Program-made: the position numbers and the translations under genes
Notes under the pieces: model-generated
Told to the model about the DNA's origin: nothing
Database searches by the model: none
Seen by the model: the letters and a program-made list of their open reading frames with translations, nothing else
NCBI GenBank assembly: GCA_948847595.1
Contig: CAQOGY010000001.1
Span: forward strand, 434,001-498,000
Length of the DNA stretch: 64,000 nt
Direction of reading: 5' to 3'
DNA from: an uncultured Bacteroides sp.
GTDB taxonomy: Bacteria > Bacteroidota > Bacteroidia > Bacteroidales > Bacteroidaceae
Shown here: positions 42,116-51,473 of the stretch, in pieces
How the letters are laid out: each line of letters starts with the position of its first letter
How positions within the stretch are numbered: the first letter of the stretch is position 1

Positions 42116-42979
42116 CTATTTCTTCTTTTCTACAAGATTACTGTCCTCATCCTTATACTCCTTCTTTTTCGTGAAAAGCCCGCCGATACCTTTCAGCCTG
42201 CTGACGACACGCACCCTGAAACTATCGAACAACGAACCGTCAGCCCCCACAGTGCCATATCCGGTCACAGCCCTTGCCCGTCTTTTGCGTACAAAAGCGA
42301 TTTTCCCGTACGCCTTCAGTTGCAGAGCCAGATACCCGTCCTCGCCCCGGATAATATCCGTGCGAATCCCCGTTTCTCGTGCAAAGTCCGTGCGGTAGGC
42401 AAACACGAGCCCGCGTACACTAAGTTCAGGACGTTTAAAAGATTGTAACCATAAATGCAGGTCGCGCGTAGCTTCATAGAATTTCAGTCCCAGCCAGGGA
42501 TGCTCCTTGTCCGGAATGTAGCTCCACAGTGAGCTGACAGCTACTACACCGGGCTTTTCAAGCGCATCCACCATCGTTTCGACATACCCCGGCGGATACA
42601 TGGTGTCAGAATCAATATTAATATGATATTTGCCCCGCGCATGATTTAATCCGCAGAGACGGGCAAAGCCGCAACTATGCCGTGTTTCCGTGAAATAAGG
42701 CACTCCGCATGCCTCATAGATTTCCGCCGTACGGTCTTTCGATTCGTTATCCACACCGATGATTTCTACGGGATATTTACACTGCATCTCGCTCAGCGAC
42801 CAAAGGCAGGCAAGCAGATGCTTTTCTTCATTGTATCCGATGAGGGACACCGTGACGAGCGGTTCCTTGCTCTGCAATCCTGCGAGATTGCGGCGCACCT
42901 CTTCGATAACGGACTGCGGGGCTTCCGCAAAAGGTTTTTCGTATACCTGTAAATACTTGGAATACCATTTCATAGACAT
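42116..42979 (-). CDS. glycosyltransferase family 2
   Basis: The 287-residue GT2 enzyme lacks membrane segments. It shows VTVSLIGYNEEKHLLACLWS near 42, VDNESKDRT near 76, the metal-binding INIDSDTMYPPG near 117 (DSD) and RGEDGYLALQLKAYG near 205, which holds the catalytic acidic pair. It will transfer one sugar from a nucleotide donor to a lipid-linked oligosaccharide; donor and linkage are not readable. It starts 8 nt after the neighbouring gene's stop at 42988 and is followed by the membrane GT2 gene after 56 nt. Confidence 0.88.
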   Translation of the reverse strand: MSMKWYSKYLQVYEKPFAEAPQSVIEEVRRNLAGLQSKEPLVTVSLIGYNEEKHLLACLWSLSEMQCKYPVEIIGVDNESKDRTAEIYEACGVPYFTETRHSCGFARLCGLNHARGKYHINIDSDTMYPPGYVETMVDALEKPGVVAVSSLWSYIPDKEHPWLGLKFYEATRDLHLWLQSFKRPELSVRGLVFAYRTDFARETGIRTDIIRGEDGYLALQLKAYGKIAFVRKRRARAVTGYGTVGADGSLFDSFRVRVVSRLKGIGGLFTKKKEYKDEDSNLVEKKK

Positions 42980-42987
42980 TGGATGCT

Positions 42988-44142
42988 TTATTTGTTATCA
43001 GATGCCGGGACAAGACTCTCGAACAGTCGTTTCCATTGCCCGGCTATATTTTCTATCCGGAACCGCCGGACGTCGATTCGTCCTTGCCGTCCCATCTCTT
43101 TGCGTATATCCTCATGCTCGATCAGATACGAAATCTTCCCGGCCAGTTCTTCTATATTTCCGTCTTCCACCAGCAAGCCGTCCTTTCCGTCGTCGATAAT
43201 ATCCCTCGGCCCGCAAGGACACGTGAACGAGACGGGCGGCACGCCGCATGCCATCGCTTCGATGATGACCATTCCGAACCCTTCGAAGCGGGACGACAGG
43301 GCGAATATGGAACTCTCGCAATATTTGTTGACAATGTCCGGCACGGTAGGTTCGAGGATACAGCTATCCGTGATTCCCAGCGAGTCAATCTGCTGCTGAA
43401 GCTGTTCGCGCATCCCGTCCCCGTAGATGCGCAACACCCAGTCCGGGTGCTTCCGGGCTACGATTTGCCAGGCGGGAATCAGCCGGTCGAACCCTTTCTG
43501 CGGGACGTAACGCCCGACGGCAATCACCTGTTTGCTGTTCCCGTCGGAAACCTTGTCCGGAAAGAAAGGAAGCGGGTTGTGAATCACTTCCACGTTCGAC
43601 AGTTCCGTCCATTCGCGCGCGTCCTCGTGGCTCAGCACGATGAAACGTTCCAGTTGGCGGAGCTGGCGGTACAATTGCGCTCTCCAGTACCGCCTTGCGA
43701 TAGCCCGCATGAAGGCGGGCAGGCGGCTGTTGCTGAAATCCCTGTAATTGGACTTGTTGAAATGTATCTCGCCCAGTTTCACGCTGCCGTCCGTCATGCT
43801 GTTGATAAAGTTGATGTCGCGGCGGAGCAGGGAGATGGTGATGTCCGGCTTGATCTGATGCAGGCATTCGTTCAGTTTCCTCTTGAAAAGCCCTTGCTTG
43901 ACGATATATTTCGGAAGCCTTTTGTAAAGCGGCATTCCGTTCAGTTGGTCGTAGTCGATGTCAAGCTGGTGAAGGATGATGGACGGGTGCAGGTCATAAT
44001 ATGGCTTCCGGTCTTTGCCTTCCGTCATGATGATATGTATTTCGTAACCGAACACTTCGGCAAAATAATTCGCTTTCAGTGTCAGCACCCGTTCCATGCC
44101 GCTGGGATAGTAGAGTGCAGGGATACAATAAGCTATTTTCAT
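42988..44142 (-). CDS. glycosyltransferase family 4
   Basis: The 384-residue GT-B enzyme begins MKIAYCIPALYYPSGMERVL, a Gly-poor acceptor loop, and carries the donor-site block VGRYVPQKGFDRLIPAW near 215 and SSRFEGFGMVIIEAMACGVP near 286, the E(x)7E motif of retaining GT4 enzymes. It probably adds a hexose in polysaccharide repeat-unit assembly at the cytoplasmic face. The coding sequence is visibly more G/C-rich than the housekeeping genes, as are its neighbours. Confidence 0.9.
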   Translation of the reverse strand: MKIAYCIPALYYPSGMERVLTLKANYFAEVFGYEIHIIMTEGKDRKPYYDLHPSIILHQLDIDYDQLNGMPLYKRLPKYIVKQGLFKRKLNECLHQIKPDITISLLRRDINFINSMTDGSVKLGEIHFNKSNYRDFSNSRLPAFMRAIARRYWRAQLYRQLRQLERFIVLSHEDAREWTELSNVEVIHNPLPFFPDKVSDGNSKQVIAVGRYVPQKGFDRLIPAWQIVARKHPDWVLRIYGDGMREQLQQQIDSLGITDSCILEPTVPDIVNKYCESSIFALSSRFEGFGMVIIEAMACGVPPVSFTCPCGPRDIIDDGKDGLLVEDGNIEELAGKISYLIEHEDIRKEMGRQGRIDVRRFRIENIAGQWKRLFESLVPASDNK

Positions 44143-44191
44143 TGTTCTATCAATATATTGTTTGTTCTATAATTACTAAAAAATACCTGCC

Positions 44192-45316
44192 CTATATGGA
44201 GACACCCACTTTGTCGATGACCTTTTGCATTTGCGCTTTCCATGAGAGCGGGCGGACGGATTCACGGATTTCCGCGGGAGTCATAGCTTGATTCCGTTGG
44301 AAATCAATCAGTTTCCCGATATCCACGGGCGATTCGTCCGGTGGCGTTTTCCACACATACGGCATCCGTTCGAAGTCCTCGTCCGTCTCCGAGTAAGTGA
44401 AGGCAAATCCGCGCGCAGCGTATTCACGGTTTTTCAGCGTCTTGATGTAGGTGATTCCGCTTCGGTGGCGTCCCAGGCTGCCGATGGCGAAATCCGTCTG
44501 TTCGAACAGTGTGTCCAGCTCTTCGCCGTGCAAAGGCCCGTGTATGCGGACATACTCTTCCAAATGGTTCTCCTGAATGACCGGCAGGATTTCCGCACGT
44601 TCCCGTTCACCGGTCAGCGGTCCTACGATATGGAAATAAACCTTATATTCGGGATTCGTCCGGTAATACTCCGCCAGTCCGCGCACGAGGCGGTCGAATC
44701 CGTGCCAGTAATGCACCTCGGCCACGCCGATAAGGTGCAGCTCGTGTGAAGTGTCGTTGCAGTGCCGCTTCATCGGGATGTCATCAAAATCTATCCCGTT
44801 GGATATACGTATCGTGCGTCCGCCGAAGATAGTCTCCGCATTGGAAAAAGTGACGATGCCGTCCAGTCTCTTCGCCAGGCTCCGACGGAAAAAGCGGTCG
44901 ACGGCCAGTCCCAGTTTCATCGACCGGGTGACGTATTCCTGGTCGTAAGGGTAAGTCGGAATTTCCATGACTACCTTTGCGCCGGTACGCTTCAGTCGTT
45001 TCGCCAGCCGCAGCGTGAAAGGGTTGGCATTATGATAAGAGCGGATATACACCAGTCCGATTCCCTCGCGGCGTGCATATTCGATGATGGGGGAGTAGTA
45101 AACCCGTTTCCATAATTTGGCGGTGAATCCCTTGCCGAAATCAGCAATCACTTCATCGTCCACCATCCAGCGGCGTTCGCCGTAGGGGGTGACGTTGTAA
45201 TGGCACAAGTGTACGTCCACTCCGCATTCTTTGAGGGCTTTCACTTGATAATGAATCTTTTTGCTGATTCCGTTGGCTTCGTTAAAGCCGTGAAATATGA
45301 TGAATAAGGCTTTCAT
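44192..45316 (-). CDS. glycosyltransferase, GT-B fold (family 4-like)
   Basis: The 374-residue protein has the N-terminal FHGFNEANGISKKIHYQVKA motif typical of GT4 acceptor domains (approximately residues 8-27), IRISNGIDFDDIP near 170 at the domain hinge and a donor domain with LIGVAEVHYWHGFDRLVRGL. The E(x)7E motif is degenerate: the region SGITYIKTLKNREYAARGFA near 295 keeps only part of it. A divergent GT4 is the best assignment. It is part of the minus-strand operon. Confidence 0.82.
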   Translation of the reverse strand: MKALFIIFHGFNEANGISKKIHYQVKALKECGVDVHLCHYNVTPYGERRWMVDDEVIADFGKGFTAKLWKRVYYSPIIEYARREGIGLVYIRSYHNANPFTLRLAKRLKRTGAKVVMEIPTYPYDQEYVTRSMKLGLAVDRFFRRSLAKRLDGIVTFSNAETIFGGRTIRISNGIDFDDIPMKRHCNDTSHELHLIGVAEVHYWHGFDRLVRGLAEYYRTNPEYKVYFHIVGPLTGERERAEILPVIQENHLEEYVRIHGPLHGEELDTLFEQTDFAIGSLGRHRSGITYIKTLKNREYAARGFAFTYSETDEDFERMPYVWKTPPDESPVDIGKLIDFQRNQAMTPAEIRESVRPLSWKAQMQKVIDKVGVSI

Positions 45317-45371
45317 TCGTTCTTTTCTCTGTATTCAATAGATTGTTTATTTTGCTTTTTTACTCTCTGAT

Positions 45372-46283
45372 TCAAACGATTCGGGCAATGATTTGTTCCC
45401 GGTATTCGTCGCCGGCGTCGGACACTTCGCTGCCGATGGCAGTCTCGTTTACATATTTTCGTGCCAGTTTCACTTTCTTCCGTGTCCCCATCCGCCACCA
45501 TTCATATTCCACGTCCATGTGTCCTGCGTCTATCGCCTGGTATCCGGCTTTGTGCAAGTCGTAGGCAAGCACCGTGGCAGTGGGGCCGAGGGCAATCAGG
45601 AACAGCACGTCCTTATCCTGCTTGCAGGCTTCCTGCCTTATGTCGTCTATGCGGTCGAACGCGTTCCGGGACGGGCAGAGGATACGCCGGATACTCCGGG
45701 CATTGTCAAAGAGGTCGTTGCCTACACCGAGACGGCTTTTCTCCCCTTCGATAAAAACGACATTCCGGTCGTCCCAGATTTGCTTCATGTCGTGAAACCA
45801 CCGGCCGGCATTCTCCTTGTCAGCGAAATCCATGTAGGGACGCGTGACGAATGCGTTATAATACTTCCGTCCGGGCACGAGCAACCTGTCCCACCACGAA
45901 CCGTAAATAAAGAAATGTGTCCGCCAAAACCGCCGGCTCTTCCTTATATAGCGGTAAAGATTGCTGAATGTATCTGGAATACAGACGATATGCCCTTCCT
46001 CATTGCTTGCCAGTATCTCCACCAATCTCTGTGCCAGTAGCGGGTTCCCCGTCTGGAACTTGAGTTTCTTGTCCGGTCTGGTCAGCAGGATTTCTCCATC
46101 GCCCAGGCGGCTGACAGAACAGCGGTCGTCTATGATTTTACGGATTGTATCGCCGATAGATGCCACTTGCGGTACAATTCCATGTTTTTTCCTTAACGCC
46201 AGATACCAGAAATTGTACCACTCTACCGTGCTGCCATATCTTATCTTATAGCGTATGGTTATAAAAATGTTCCGTATATTCAT
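45372..46283 (-). CDS. GT-D-type glycosyltransferase (DUF1792/SP_1767 family)
   Basis: The 303-residue enzyme matches the DUF1792 glycosyltransferases, which have the GT-D fold first seen in streptococcal serine-rich-repeat glycoprotein glucosylation. The marks are SRLGDGEILL near 58 (DxE, metal/donor binding), FIYGSWWDRLLVPGRKY near 125, VVFIEGEKSRLGVGNDLF near 176 and DAGHMDVEYEWWRMGTRKK near 252. Use in a polysaccharide operon rather than in glycoprotein modification is frequent in such clusters. The gene starts 2 nt after the flippase stop, so translation is probably coupled. Confidence 0.87.
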   Translation of the reverse strand: MNIRNIFITIRYKIRYGSTVEWYNFWYLALRKKHGIVPQVASIGDTIRKIIDDRCSVSRLGDGEILLTRPDKKLKFQTGNPLLAQRLVEILASNEEGHIVCIPDTFSNLYRYIRKSRRFWRTHFFIYGSWWDRLLVPGRKYYNAFVTRPYMDFADKENAGRWFHDMKQIWDDRNVVFIEGEKSRLGVGNDLFDNARSIRRILCPSRNAFDRIDDIRQEACKQDKDVLFLIALGPTATVLAYDLHKAGYQAIDAGHMDVEYEWWRMGTRKKVKLARKYVNETAIGSEVSDAGDEYREQIIARIV

Positions 46284-46285
46284 AG

Positions 46286-47740
46286 TTATATAGACTTTTT
46301 TGTCAGCGACCGCACCTTTCCGATAATATCGTACTCGCGTGTCATCTGTATATAAATGCCAAAGATAATAAAACTAACGATACTTTTGGCTATAATTGTA
46401 AAAAATATGTTCATACCTTCCATCGCCCATTGCATGGGGACGAGTGCCGCCGCCATCAGCAGGCTGACTACGAGCGGCGAAATAAGCTGACGTATGAACG
46501 GCCACGCGCTCTGCCGGAAAGTCACCCGGTACATCTGCCAGTAGCACTGCGCGAAATTGATGGTGAACGTCACCACGATGCAGGCGGCTACCGCTGTCAG
46601 TGTGCCGAAATGGAAGATTCCGAGCAGTATCCCCGCTACGTTGAGAGTGGACGAGAACACGCCGCAGACGAACAGGCTGCGTGTGTCGCCTGCCGCCTGA
46701 AAGATGGAGCCGGACGAGGAAAGGATAATCTGTATCCCGACCGAAAGCGCCAGTATCCGGAATACGGGTACGGACGGCAGCCATTGGTCGCCGAAGATAA
46801 TCAGCGTCACTTCTTCCGCCGTAAAGAAAAGCAACACGCTGAGCGGCAGGCCGATGAACGCAAGGAAGCGGACAATGCGTTCGTAAGAGCCGGCCAGTTT
46901 TCCTTTGTCGTTCTGGAAATCGCTGAAAATGGGGTGCATCACGGGCGTGATGACTTGCGTGATGTTTTGCAGGGGAAGCATCATCAGGCGGTAGGATTTT
47001 TCGTAATATCCGAGGGGGGACATACCCATGTATTTGCCAATCAGCAGTTTGTCCAGATTGCGGCTGAAATAATTGATGACGTTGAACAGGAACTGGTAGG
47101 CGGAGTAGGAGAAAATCTTCCGTAGCGGCGTCAGTCCCAACGTGAAGCGCAACCGCTGCGGATAACGTTGGTAGGAGATGGCGAATATCAGGACGCTGGA
47201 AAGTATCGGGTTGATAATCAGTGCATACAGTCCCGCCCCGCAGAGGGCTGCGGTCACGGCTGCTGCACCGCCGGACAGTTGTATGACGAAGCTGCGGATG
47301 GCGATAAACTTGAACTCCTTGTTGCGGTAGAACAGCGCTCCGGGCACGATGGTGGCGGAAGCGAAAAGCAGGTTGACGGAGAGCAGTTGGCACAGCGTGC
47401 GCAGGATTTCGCTCCCGTAATAGTCGGCGATGAGCCATGACGCGGCAAAGAACAGCACACTGATACCGATGCCCGTCCACACCGTGAACGAGAAGATGTC
47501 CGACAGTTCCTCTTTGGTCAGCGACTTATGCTGCACGATGGCAGGAGACACCCCCATGTCGGTGAAAAGGTTGAAAAAAGCGATAATCACGGAAGCGATG
47601 GCCACCACTCCGAAGTCGTCCGGCGAGAGCAGGCGTGCCAGTACGCCTGCCACCACAAGCGAGATGATGACGCCGCTGTACTTGGCGAGTGCGGTGTAAA
47701 ATACTCCGGAGAAGAGTTGTCCTTTGATATTGTTTGTCAT
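46286..47740 (-). CDS. polysaccharide flippase (Wzx/MOP superfamily)
   Basis: The 484-residue polytopic protein has about 14 hydrophobic segments and the Polysacc_synt family start GQLFSGVFYTALAKYSGVII followed by LLSPDDFGVVAIASVI. It should flip undecaprenyl-diphosphate-linked repeat units across the inner membrane, where the Wzy-like protein (59910-61220) could polymerise them. Together with Wzy and Wzc-like genes it points to Wzx/Wzy-dependent export. A 71-nt gap with a duplicated TTAACTCATT (47758, 47789) separates it from the upstream glycosyltransferase. Confidence 0.92.
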   Translation of the reverse strand: MTNNIKGQLFSGVFYTALAKYSGVIISLVVAGVLARLLSPDDFGVVAIASVIIAFFNLFTDMGVSPAIVQHKSLTKEELSDIFSFTVWTGIGISVLFFAASWLIADYYGSEILRTLCQLLSVNLLFASATIVPGALFYRNKEFKFIAIRSFVIQLSGGAAAVTAALCGAGLYALIINPILSSVLIFAISYQRYPQRLRFTLGLTPLRKIFSYSAYQFLFNVINYFSRNLDKLLIGKYMGMSPLGYYEKSYRLMMLPLQNITQVITPVMHPIFSDFQNDKGKLAGSYERIVRFLAFIGLPLSVLLFFTAEEVTLIIFGDQWLPSVPVFRILALSVGIQIILSSSGSIFQAAGDTRSLFVCGVFSSTLNVAGILLGIFHFGTLTAVAACIVVTFTINFAQCYWQMYRVTFRQSAWPFIRQLISPLVVSLLMAAALVPMQWAMEGMNIFFTIIAKSIVSFIIFGIYIQMTREYDIIGKVRSLTKKSI

Positions 47741-47811
47741 TGTTGATAGTTGTTATTCTTAACTCATTGTTAATGGTTATTGTTTTAACTCATTATTTAA
47801 GATTGTTGTTA

Positions 47812-48759
47812 TTAACGGTTAGTAAGCAGTGACTTGAATAATAGCGTCCCTATTGTCCTTGCCGACACATATTTCCGGTACTTGTGCAGGCATAGCCATG
47901 CCAGTCTGAGCCGTTCCGGCAATCTGAGCGTATGTGCCTGCCACATGGCGGCATCGAGCATCTGCGAGAGATACAGGTCGATGATTGCTCCGTTTTTGCG
48001 TTCCACTGTCCGCTTTTTGAAATCGAGTATCTCCCGCGTGACGGTAAGATATCCCTCGATGTTCCGGTTGGTGAACTTGCCTGTCATGATAGAGTTTTCT
48101 CTCATGCGCCGTTGGAAAAATGTCCGCTTGATGCAGGCGGTTTTTCCGGCTTGCAGGTAAAGCAGGGTGGTGAACAGTTGGTCTTCGTGCACGATGCCGG
48201 GATAAAACCGCAACCCGTTTTTCTCTAGAAAACTCCGGCGGATAAAGTTCAGGCACGCCGAAGGGGTATATTCCCGGTTTTCCAACTGTGTCTTGAGCGC
48301 TTCATCCCCGGTATAGGTTCTATCTTCCAGTTTGTCCGTGCGATTGTAACTTAGTGAAGGAGCATTCTTCAGGTTGCCGTCAAAAAAACTTTGCGCGTCG
48401 AAGAAAACGAAATCAAGCTTTTCTTCCTCACATTTGCGGTAGCACAGTTGCATGGCGTCTTTTTCCAACAGGTCGTCACTGTCCATGAAATAAATATATG
48501 TACCGTGAGCATGTAAGATACCGGCATTGCGTGCCATTGATAGTCCCTGGTTTGCCTGCGAGTATATTTTGATACGGTTGTCCGCGCTTTTCAGTTCTTC
48601 TGCTATATGGAGACTTCCGTCGGTAGACCCGTCGTTGATAATGATGATTTCCAACTCTTTCAGGCTTTGGCACATAATGCTTTCCACCGCTTCCCGGACA
48701 TATTTTTCAGTATTGTAAACAGGGATGACAACGCTGACTTTTATATTCTTGTTTTCCAT
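47812..48759 (-). CDS. glycosyltransferase family 2
   Basis: The 315-residue GT2 enzyme starts with the canonical VSVVIPVYNTEKYVREAVES, followed by IIINDGSTDGS near 40 and YFMDSDDLLEKDAM near 92 (DSD metal site). The acceptor region includes FIRRSFLEKNGLRFYPGIVHE near 180, where HED is replaced by HEDQ in VHEDQLFTTLL, the catalytic motif. There is no membrane segment. It is the second gene of the operon that begins at 49920. Confidence 0.92.
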   Translation of the reverse strand: MENKNIKVSVVIPVYNTEKYVREAVESIMCQSLKELEIIIINDGSTDGSLHIAEELKSADNRIKIYSQANQGLSMARNAGILHAHGTYIYFMDSDDLLEKDAMQLCYRKCEEEKLDFVFFDAQSFFDGNLKNAPSLSYNRTDKLEDRTYTGDEALKTQLENREYTPSACLNFIRRSFLEKNGLRFYPGIVHEDQLFTTLLYLQAGKTACIKRTFFQRRMRENSIMTGKFTNRNIEGYLTVTREILDFKKRTVERKNGAIIDLYLSQMLDAAMWQAHTLRLPERLRLAWLCLHKYRKYVSARTIGTLLFKSLLTNR

Positions 48760-48801
48760 GCTTTCTGTAATTTTTATGGCGCTGACGGATACTTTCCCGT
48801 A

Positions 48802-49920
48802 TCATGCCCTGTTTGCCAGCTCTTTGTAGAGTGCGGCATATTGTTTACCCACTTTGCTTACACACATGTTTTCCATGGCATACGCATAGTTCATTTCTCC
48901 TTTTCCCCGGACGGACAGGCGCCTGCCTTCTTCCAGTGCCCATATGATGTCTTCTTTCCTGCCGGGGTGGAAAGTAGGATTCCCTGTACTTTTCAACAAC
49001 CCGCCGATATTTCCGCAATCGGGCCCGATAATGACTTTACGGAAGAGGAACGCGAGAGGCACGTCGGCCGAATTCAATATGTCCTTTTGCTGAATCAGCA
49101 GCACGTCCGAGGCGGCAATGTAATAAGGCAGGTCACAGTCGTCTATCCGTTCGTCACCGGCACCGGCTTTCAGCTTCAGCGCACGGTTGAGTAGCGGCAT
49201 CAGCAGATAATATCCGGCTCTTGACGCCCATCGTTTCAGAAAGTTCCGCCCGTAGCTGTCGTGTCGGGAAAAAGGGTGGAAACGTGGTGCTGACAGTAAT
49301 TTGCGCGGCTCGTCCCAGGCGCGGAATGCATCCAGTGTCATGCGTCTTTCTTCGCGGTTGCGGAATTTCCCGATACAAGTGACAACGAACGCTTCCTGCG
49401 GAAGCCGCAGGTATTGGCGTGCACGCTCTACGCTGATATTCTCCTGATAGGTATATTGATAAATGTGATGTGGAATCACGACATTCCGGCTGCCGGGATA
49501 CCTGGCGGCAAATTCGTCGCGGCTGAACCGCCCCATATGCACCACGACATCGCTTTGCGATTCGATGATGTCATACGCCCGGCTGATAACCTCATTGGCA
49601 TCATGCGGCCGTACATTGTGGCGTGTATAGACGAAATGTGCGCCTTGCGAGCGAAAGAAGCGAATCCGTTCTTCGAGCCGGCGGATGATGCCGGGGTCGT
49701 CGCACGTCCAGCCCACCACTTCTTCCGGCCATTGGAAGTGGATGATGTCATAAGTCTTGTCCGATTCCCAGAATTCCTTTGTTGAACATCGCACGTCGAT
49801 GCCGCCCGCACGAATGGCATCGCACAAGATGGGGACGAACAGATTGTCTGTGTCCCCATCTTCTCTGAATACAATAAGTGCTTTTATCGCCGGACTGCTT
49901 GTTTCTTCACTGTCATTCAT
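48802..49920 (-). CDS. glycosyltransferase, GT-B fold
   Basis: The 372-residue protein has a GT-B pattern: IKALIVFREDGDTDNLFVPI at the N-terminus, YDIIHFQWPEEVVGW near 56 and FVYTRHNVRPHDANE near 94, reminiscent of GumK/Cps-type inverting or GT4-like transferases, and a C-terminal domain with VTCIGKFRNREERRM and YYIAASDVLLIQQKDILNS. The nucleotide-site E(x)7E is not clear. Function as a sugar transferase is supported by fold pattern and context. It is the first gene of the long minus-strand operon, with a promoter at 49958-49965. Confidence 0.78.
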   Translation of the reverse strand: MNDSEETSSPAIKALIVFREDGDTDNLFVPILCDAIRAGGIDVRCSTKEFWESDKTYDIIHFQWPEEVVGWTCDDPGIIRRLEERIRFFRSQGAHFVYTRHNVRPHDANEVISRAYDIIESQSDVVVHMGRFSRDEFAARYPGSRNVVIPHHIYQYTYQENISVERARQYLRLPQEAFVVTCIGKFRNREERRMTLDAFRAWDEPRKLLSAPRFHPFSRHDSYGRNFLKRWASRAGYYLLMPLLNRALKLKAGAGDERIDDCDLPYYIAASDVLLIQQKDILNSADVPLAFLFRKVIIGPDCGNIGGLLKSTGNPTFHPGRKEDIIWALEEGRRLSVRGKGEMNYAYAMENMCVSKVGKQYAALYKELANRA

Positions 49921-49957
49921 GTTTTTTTTCTGAGCCTTAATAAACTAAGCTTTGCCA

Positions 49958-49965
49958 CAAAGGTA
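49958..49965 (-). promoter_or_regulatory. -7 box of the first polysaccharide operon
   Basis: TACCTTTG on the minus strand is a full consensus match; the predicted start near 49951 is 31 nt before the gene at 49920. No invertible-promoter repeats flank it and no UpxY/NusG-like gene follows, unlike classical Bacteroides capsule loci. Confidence 0.55.
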
Positions 49966-50011
49966 TGAAAATATATGATAATTCTATCTTTTTTTCCTGT
50001 CTAAATTCATG

Positions 50012-50344
50012 TCAGGACATTATTGGATGAGGGCAGAATAGTTCTGTATCTTCTATCAGCTTGGTTATTTCTTCCGTAAAAGGGATTTTGTGTTCTGCCA
50101 TATGCTGTTGGAGGAAGATGCAGGCGTGTATGTATGTGTGGGAATCTATTCTGACAGGATGATTGTTCTGATACCATCTGTAGAAGGTGGATTTGTCTAT
50201 CTCGAGATGTACGCACAGGTCTTCGATTTTCAATCCGGATGCATGAAGCAATTCTTTTATCAATAGGATCTGGTTGTTGTATATCCGGTCTACGATATTG
50301 TTTTCTTCTATTTCAGCGAGTGTATGATTGCATTTTTGTTTCAT
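50012..50344 (-). CDS. small helix-turn-helix protein, 110 aa
   Basis: I do not recognise a named family. The 110-residue protein is helical with a clear helix-turn-helix at about 31-52 (ASGLKIEDLCVHLEIDKSTF), similar to XRE-type domains that read a Ser/Thr-Phe-Tyr-Arg-Trp recognition helix. The second half (HTYIHACIFLQQHMAEHKIP) is helical and may dimerise. The start at 50344 is chosen over one 11 codons upstream, which would place the start within the short intergenic gap. It sits exactly between the polysaccharide operon and the plus-strand cassette, divergent from the latter, and is a candidate regulator of either. Confidence 0.7.
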   Translation of the reverse strand: MKQKCNHTLAEIEENNIVDRIYNNQILLIKELLHASGLKIEDLCVHLEIDKSTFYRWYQNNHPVRIDSHTYIHACIFLQQHMAEHKIPFTEEITKLIEDTELFCPHPIMS

Positions 50345-50465
50345 TATAGGAATGGTTATTTGTAAATAATGATGCAAAGTTCCGATAAAATAAGATTCGG
50401 CATGTCGCAGATATGCGACCGATGGTATATAAAATATTCCACACCTTTGCGGCCGAAAGATTTAC

Positions 50466-51473
50466 ATGTTGAATTTTAAACACTTAGCTGTCGCGATGAA
50501 AAAAGACCAGTATTTCAATTTGGAGGTAAATTTATTGAGTGACGACAATATTGCCGGCATGATGTTGGAGTTGGGGGCTGCGGAAGCCCTCGGAATTTAC
50601 GTGATGCTGCTGTTGCATCTGCGTACGAAGGACAATTACGAAGCCTCGTGCAAGCTGCTTCCGCTGCAGGCGCTCGCCAGGCGCTATGATATGGACTTGG
50701 ATTTGATAGGACGCGTGCTCCGCGAATTCAACCTTTTCGAGGTGGATGAGGAGCGGCAGACGTTTCGTGCCCCTTACCTGGACAAGGTGATGAAAAACCT
50801 GGAAGCGAAGTGGCGGCTGAATGCCGAAAACGGCAAAAAAGGCGGTCGCCCGAAGAAGGCTGTGAAAAGCGCTGAAACGCCCGCCAGCAAGGGGCAAAAA
50901 CCGAATGAAACCCAAGAGAAGAGAGGAGAAGAGAACAAGAGTATTACTCCTGTTGTGAACAACAGTAGCAATACCGGCGGAAAACGGGAAACTGCTGCTG
51001 TTGCTGCCGCTGGTATGAGGATTGTTCCGGCGGAAAAGGCCGGCGGACGTCCGTTGCAACAGGTGCTTCCATGGGAGAAACTGGTGGACGAGCTTGCCGC
51101 TTCACGGACGTACATGGAGCTGGCGGGACAGCATTCGGGCTTGGGGCTGCTTTTTCTTGAGCATCAGCAACAGGTCATCATGCTGTTCAAGAACCATATC
51201 CGGCTCTACGGCAAGGGGGGCGAACTGCTGTTTCTTGAGGATGTGCGGCGTTATTTCTCCAACTATGTCGCGGCAGGTTCTCCCACTTGCGGCAGGTTGC
51301 GCGATGTATTGCTACAGGAGCTCAAGGAGAGGGACAGCGGGAATATGAACCGGTTTGAGAGCATAGCCGGCGGGCAGCGGACGTATCTGGGACATGTCAT
51401 TCCGGACGACGCGCCACCGCGGCCGGACAGCTCGGCAGTGTGGGACGACGTGCGCAAGAGGTGGGTGCACTGA
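50466..51473 (+). CDS. DUF4373 (Lin1244/Lin1753-like) domain protein
   Basis: The 335-residue protein has an N-terminal DUF4373 domain (about 8-118: DQYFNLEVNLLSDDNIAGMM, GIYVMLLLHLRT, FRAPYLDKVMKNLEAKWRLN), followed by a basic AT-hook-like GKKGGRPKKAVK at 129-140, a low-complexity linker and a C-terminal helical domain (about 215-320). DUF4373 is related to N-domains of phage replication-initiation proteins (Lin1244 type), so a role in loading the helicase encoded next is plausible but inferred. A near-consensus -7 box CACCTTTG (50442-50449) lies 17 nt upstream; a Met at 50496 is an alternative start. First gene of the cassette. Confidence 0.8.
   Translation: MLNFKHLAVAMKKDQYFNLEVNLLSDDNIAGMMLELGAAEALGIYVMLLLHLRTKDNYEASCKLLPLQALARRYDMDLDLIGRVLREFNLFEVDEERQTFRAPYLDKVMKNLEAKWRLNAENGKKGGRPKKAVKSAETPASKGQKPNETQEKRGEENKSITPVVNNSSNTGGKRETAAVAAAGMRIVPAEKAGGRPLQQVLPWEKLVDELAASRTYMELAGQHSGLGLLFLEHQQQVIMLFKNHIRLYGKGGELLFLEDVRRYFSNYVAAGSPTCGRLRDVLLQELKERDSGNMNRFESIAGGQRTYLGHVIPDDAPPRPDSSAVWDDVRKRWVH

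Noticed and set aside
42979..44172. Plus-strand frame of 397 codons opposite the GT4 gene
   Set aside because: The minus-strand frame has clear GT4 motifs; the plus frame is a shadow. The same holds for 41145-42398 and the 368-codon frame at 46374-47480.
40845..49920. Classical phase-variable Bacteroides capsule locus
   Set aside because: No UpxY/UpxZ genes, no invertible promoter repeats and no initiating glycosyltransferase were seen in the window. The start of the second block is outside it, so this remains open there.
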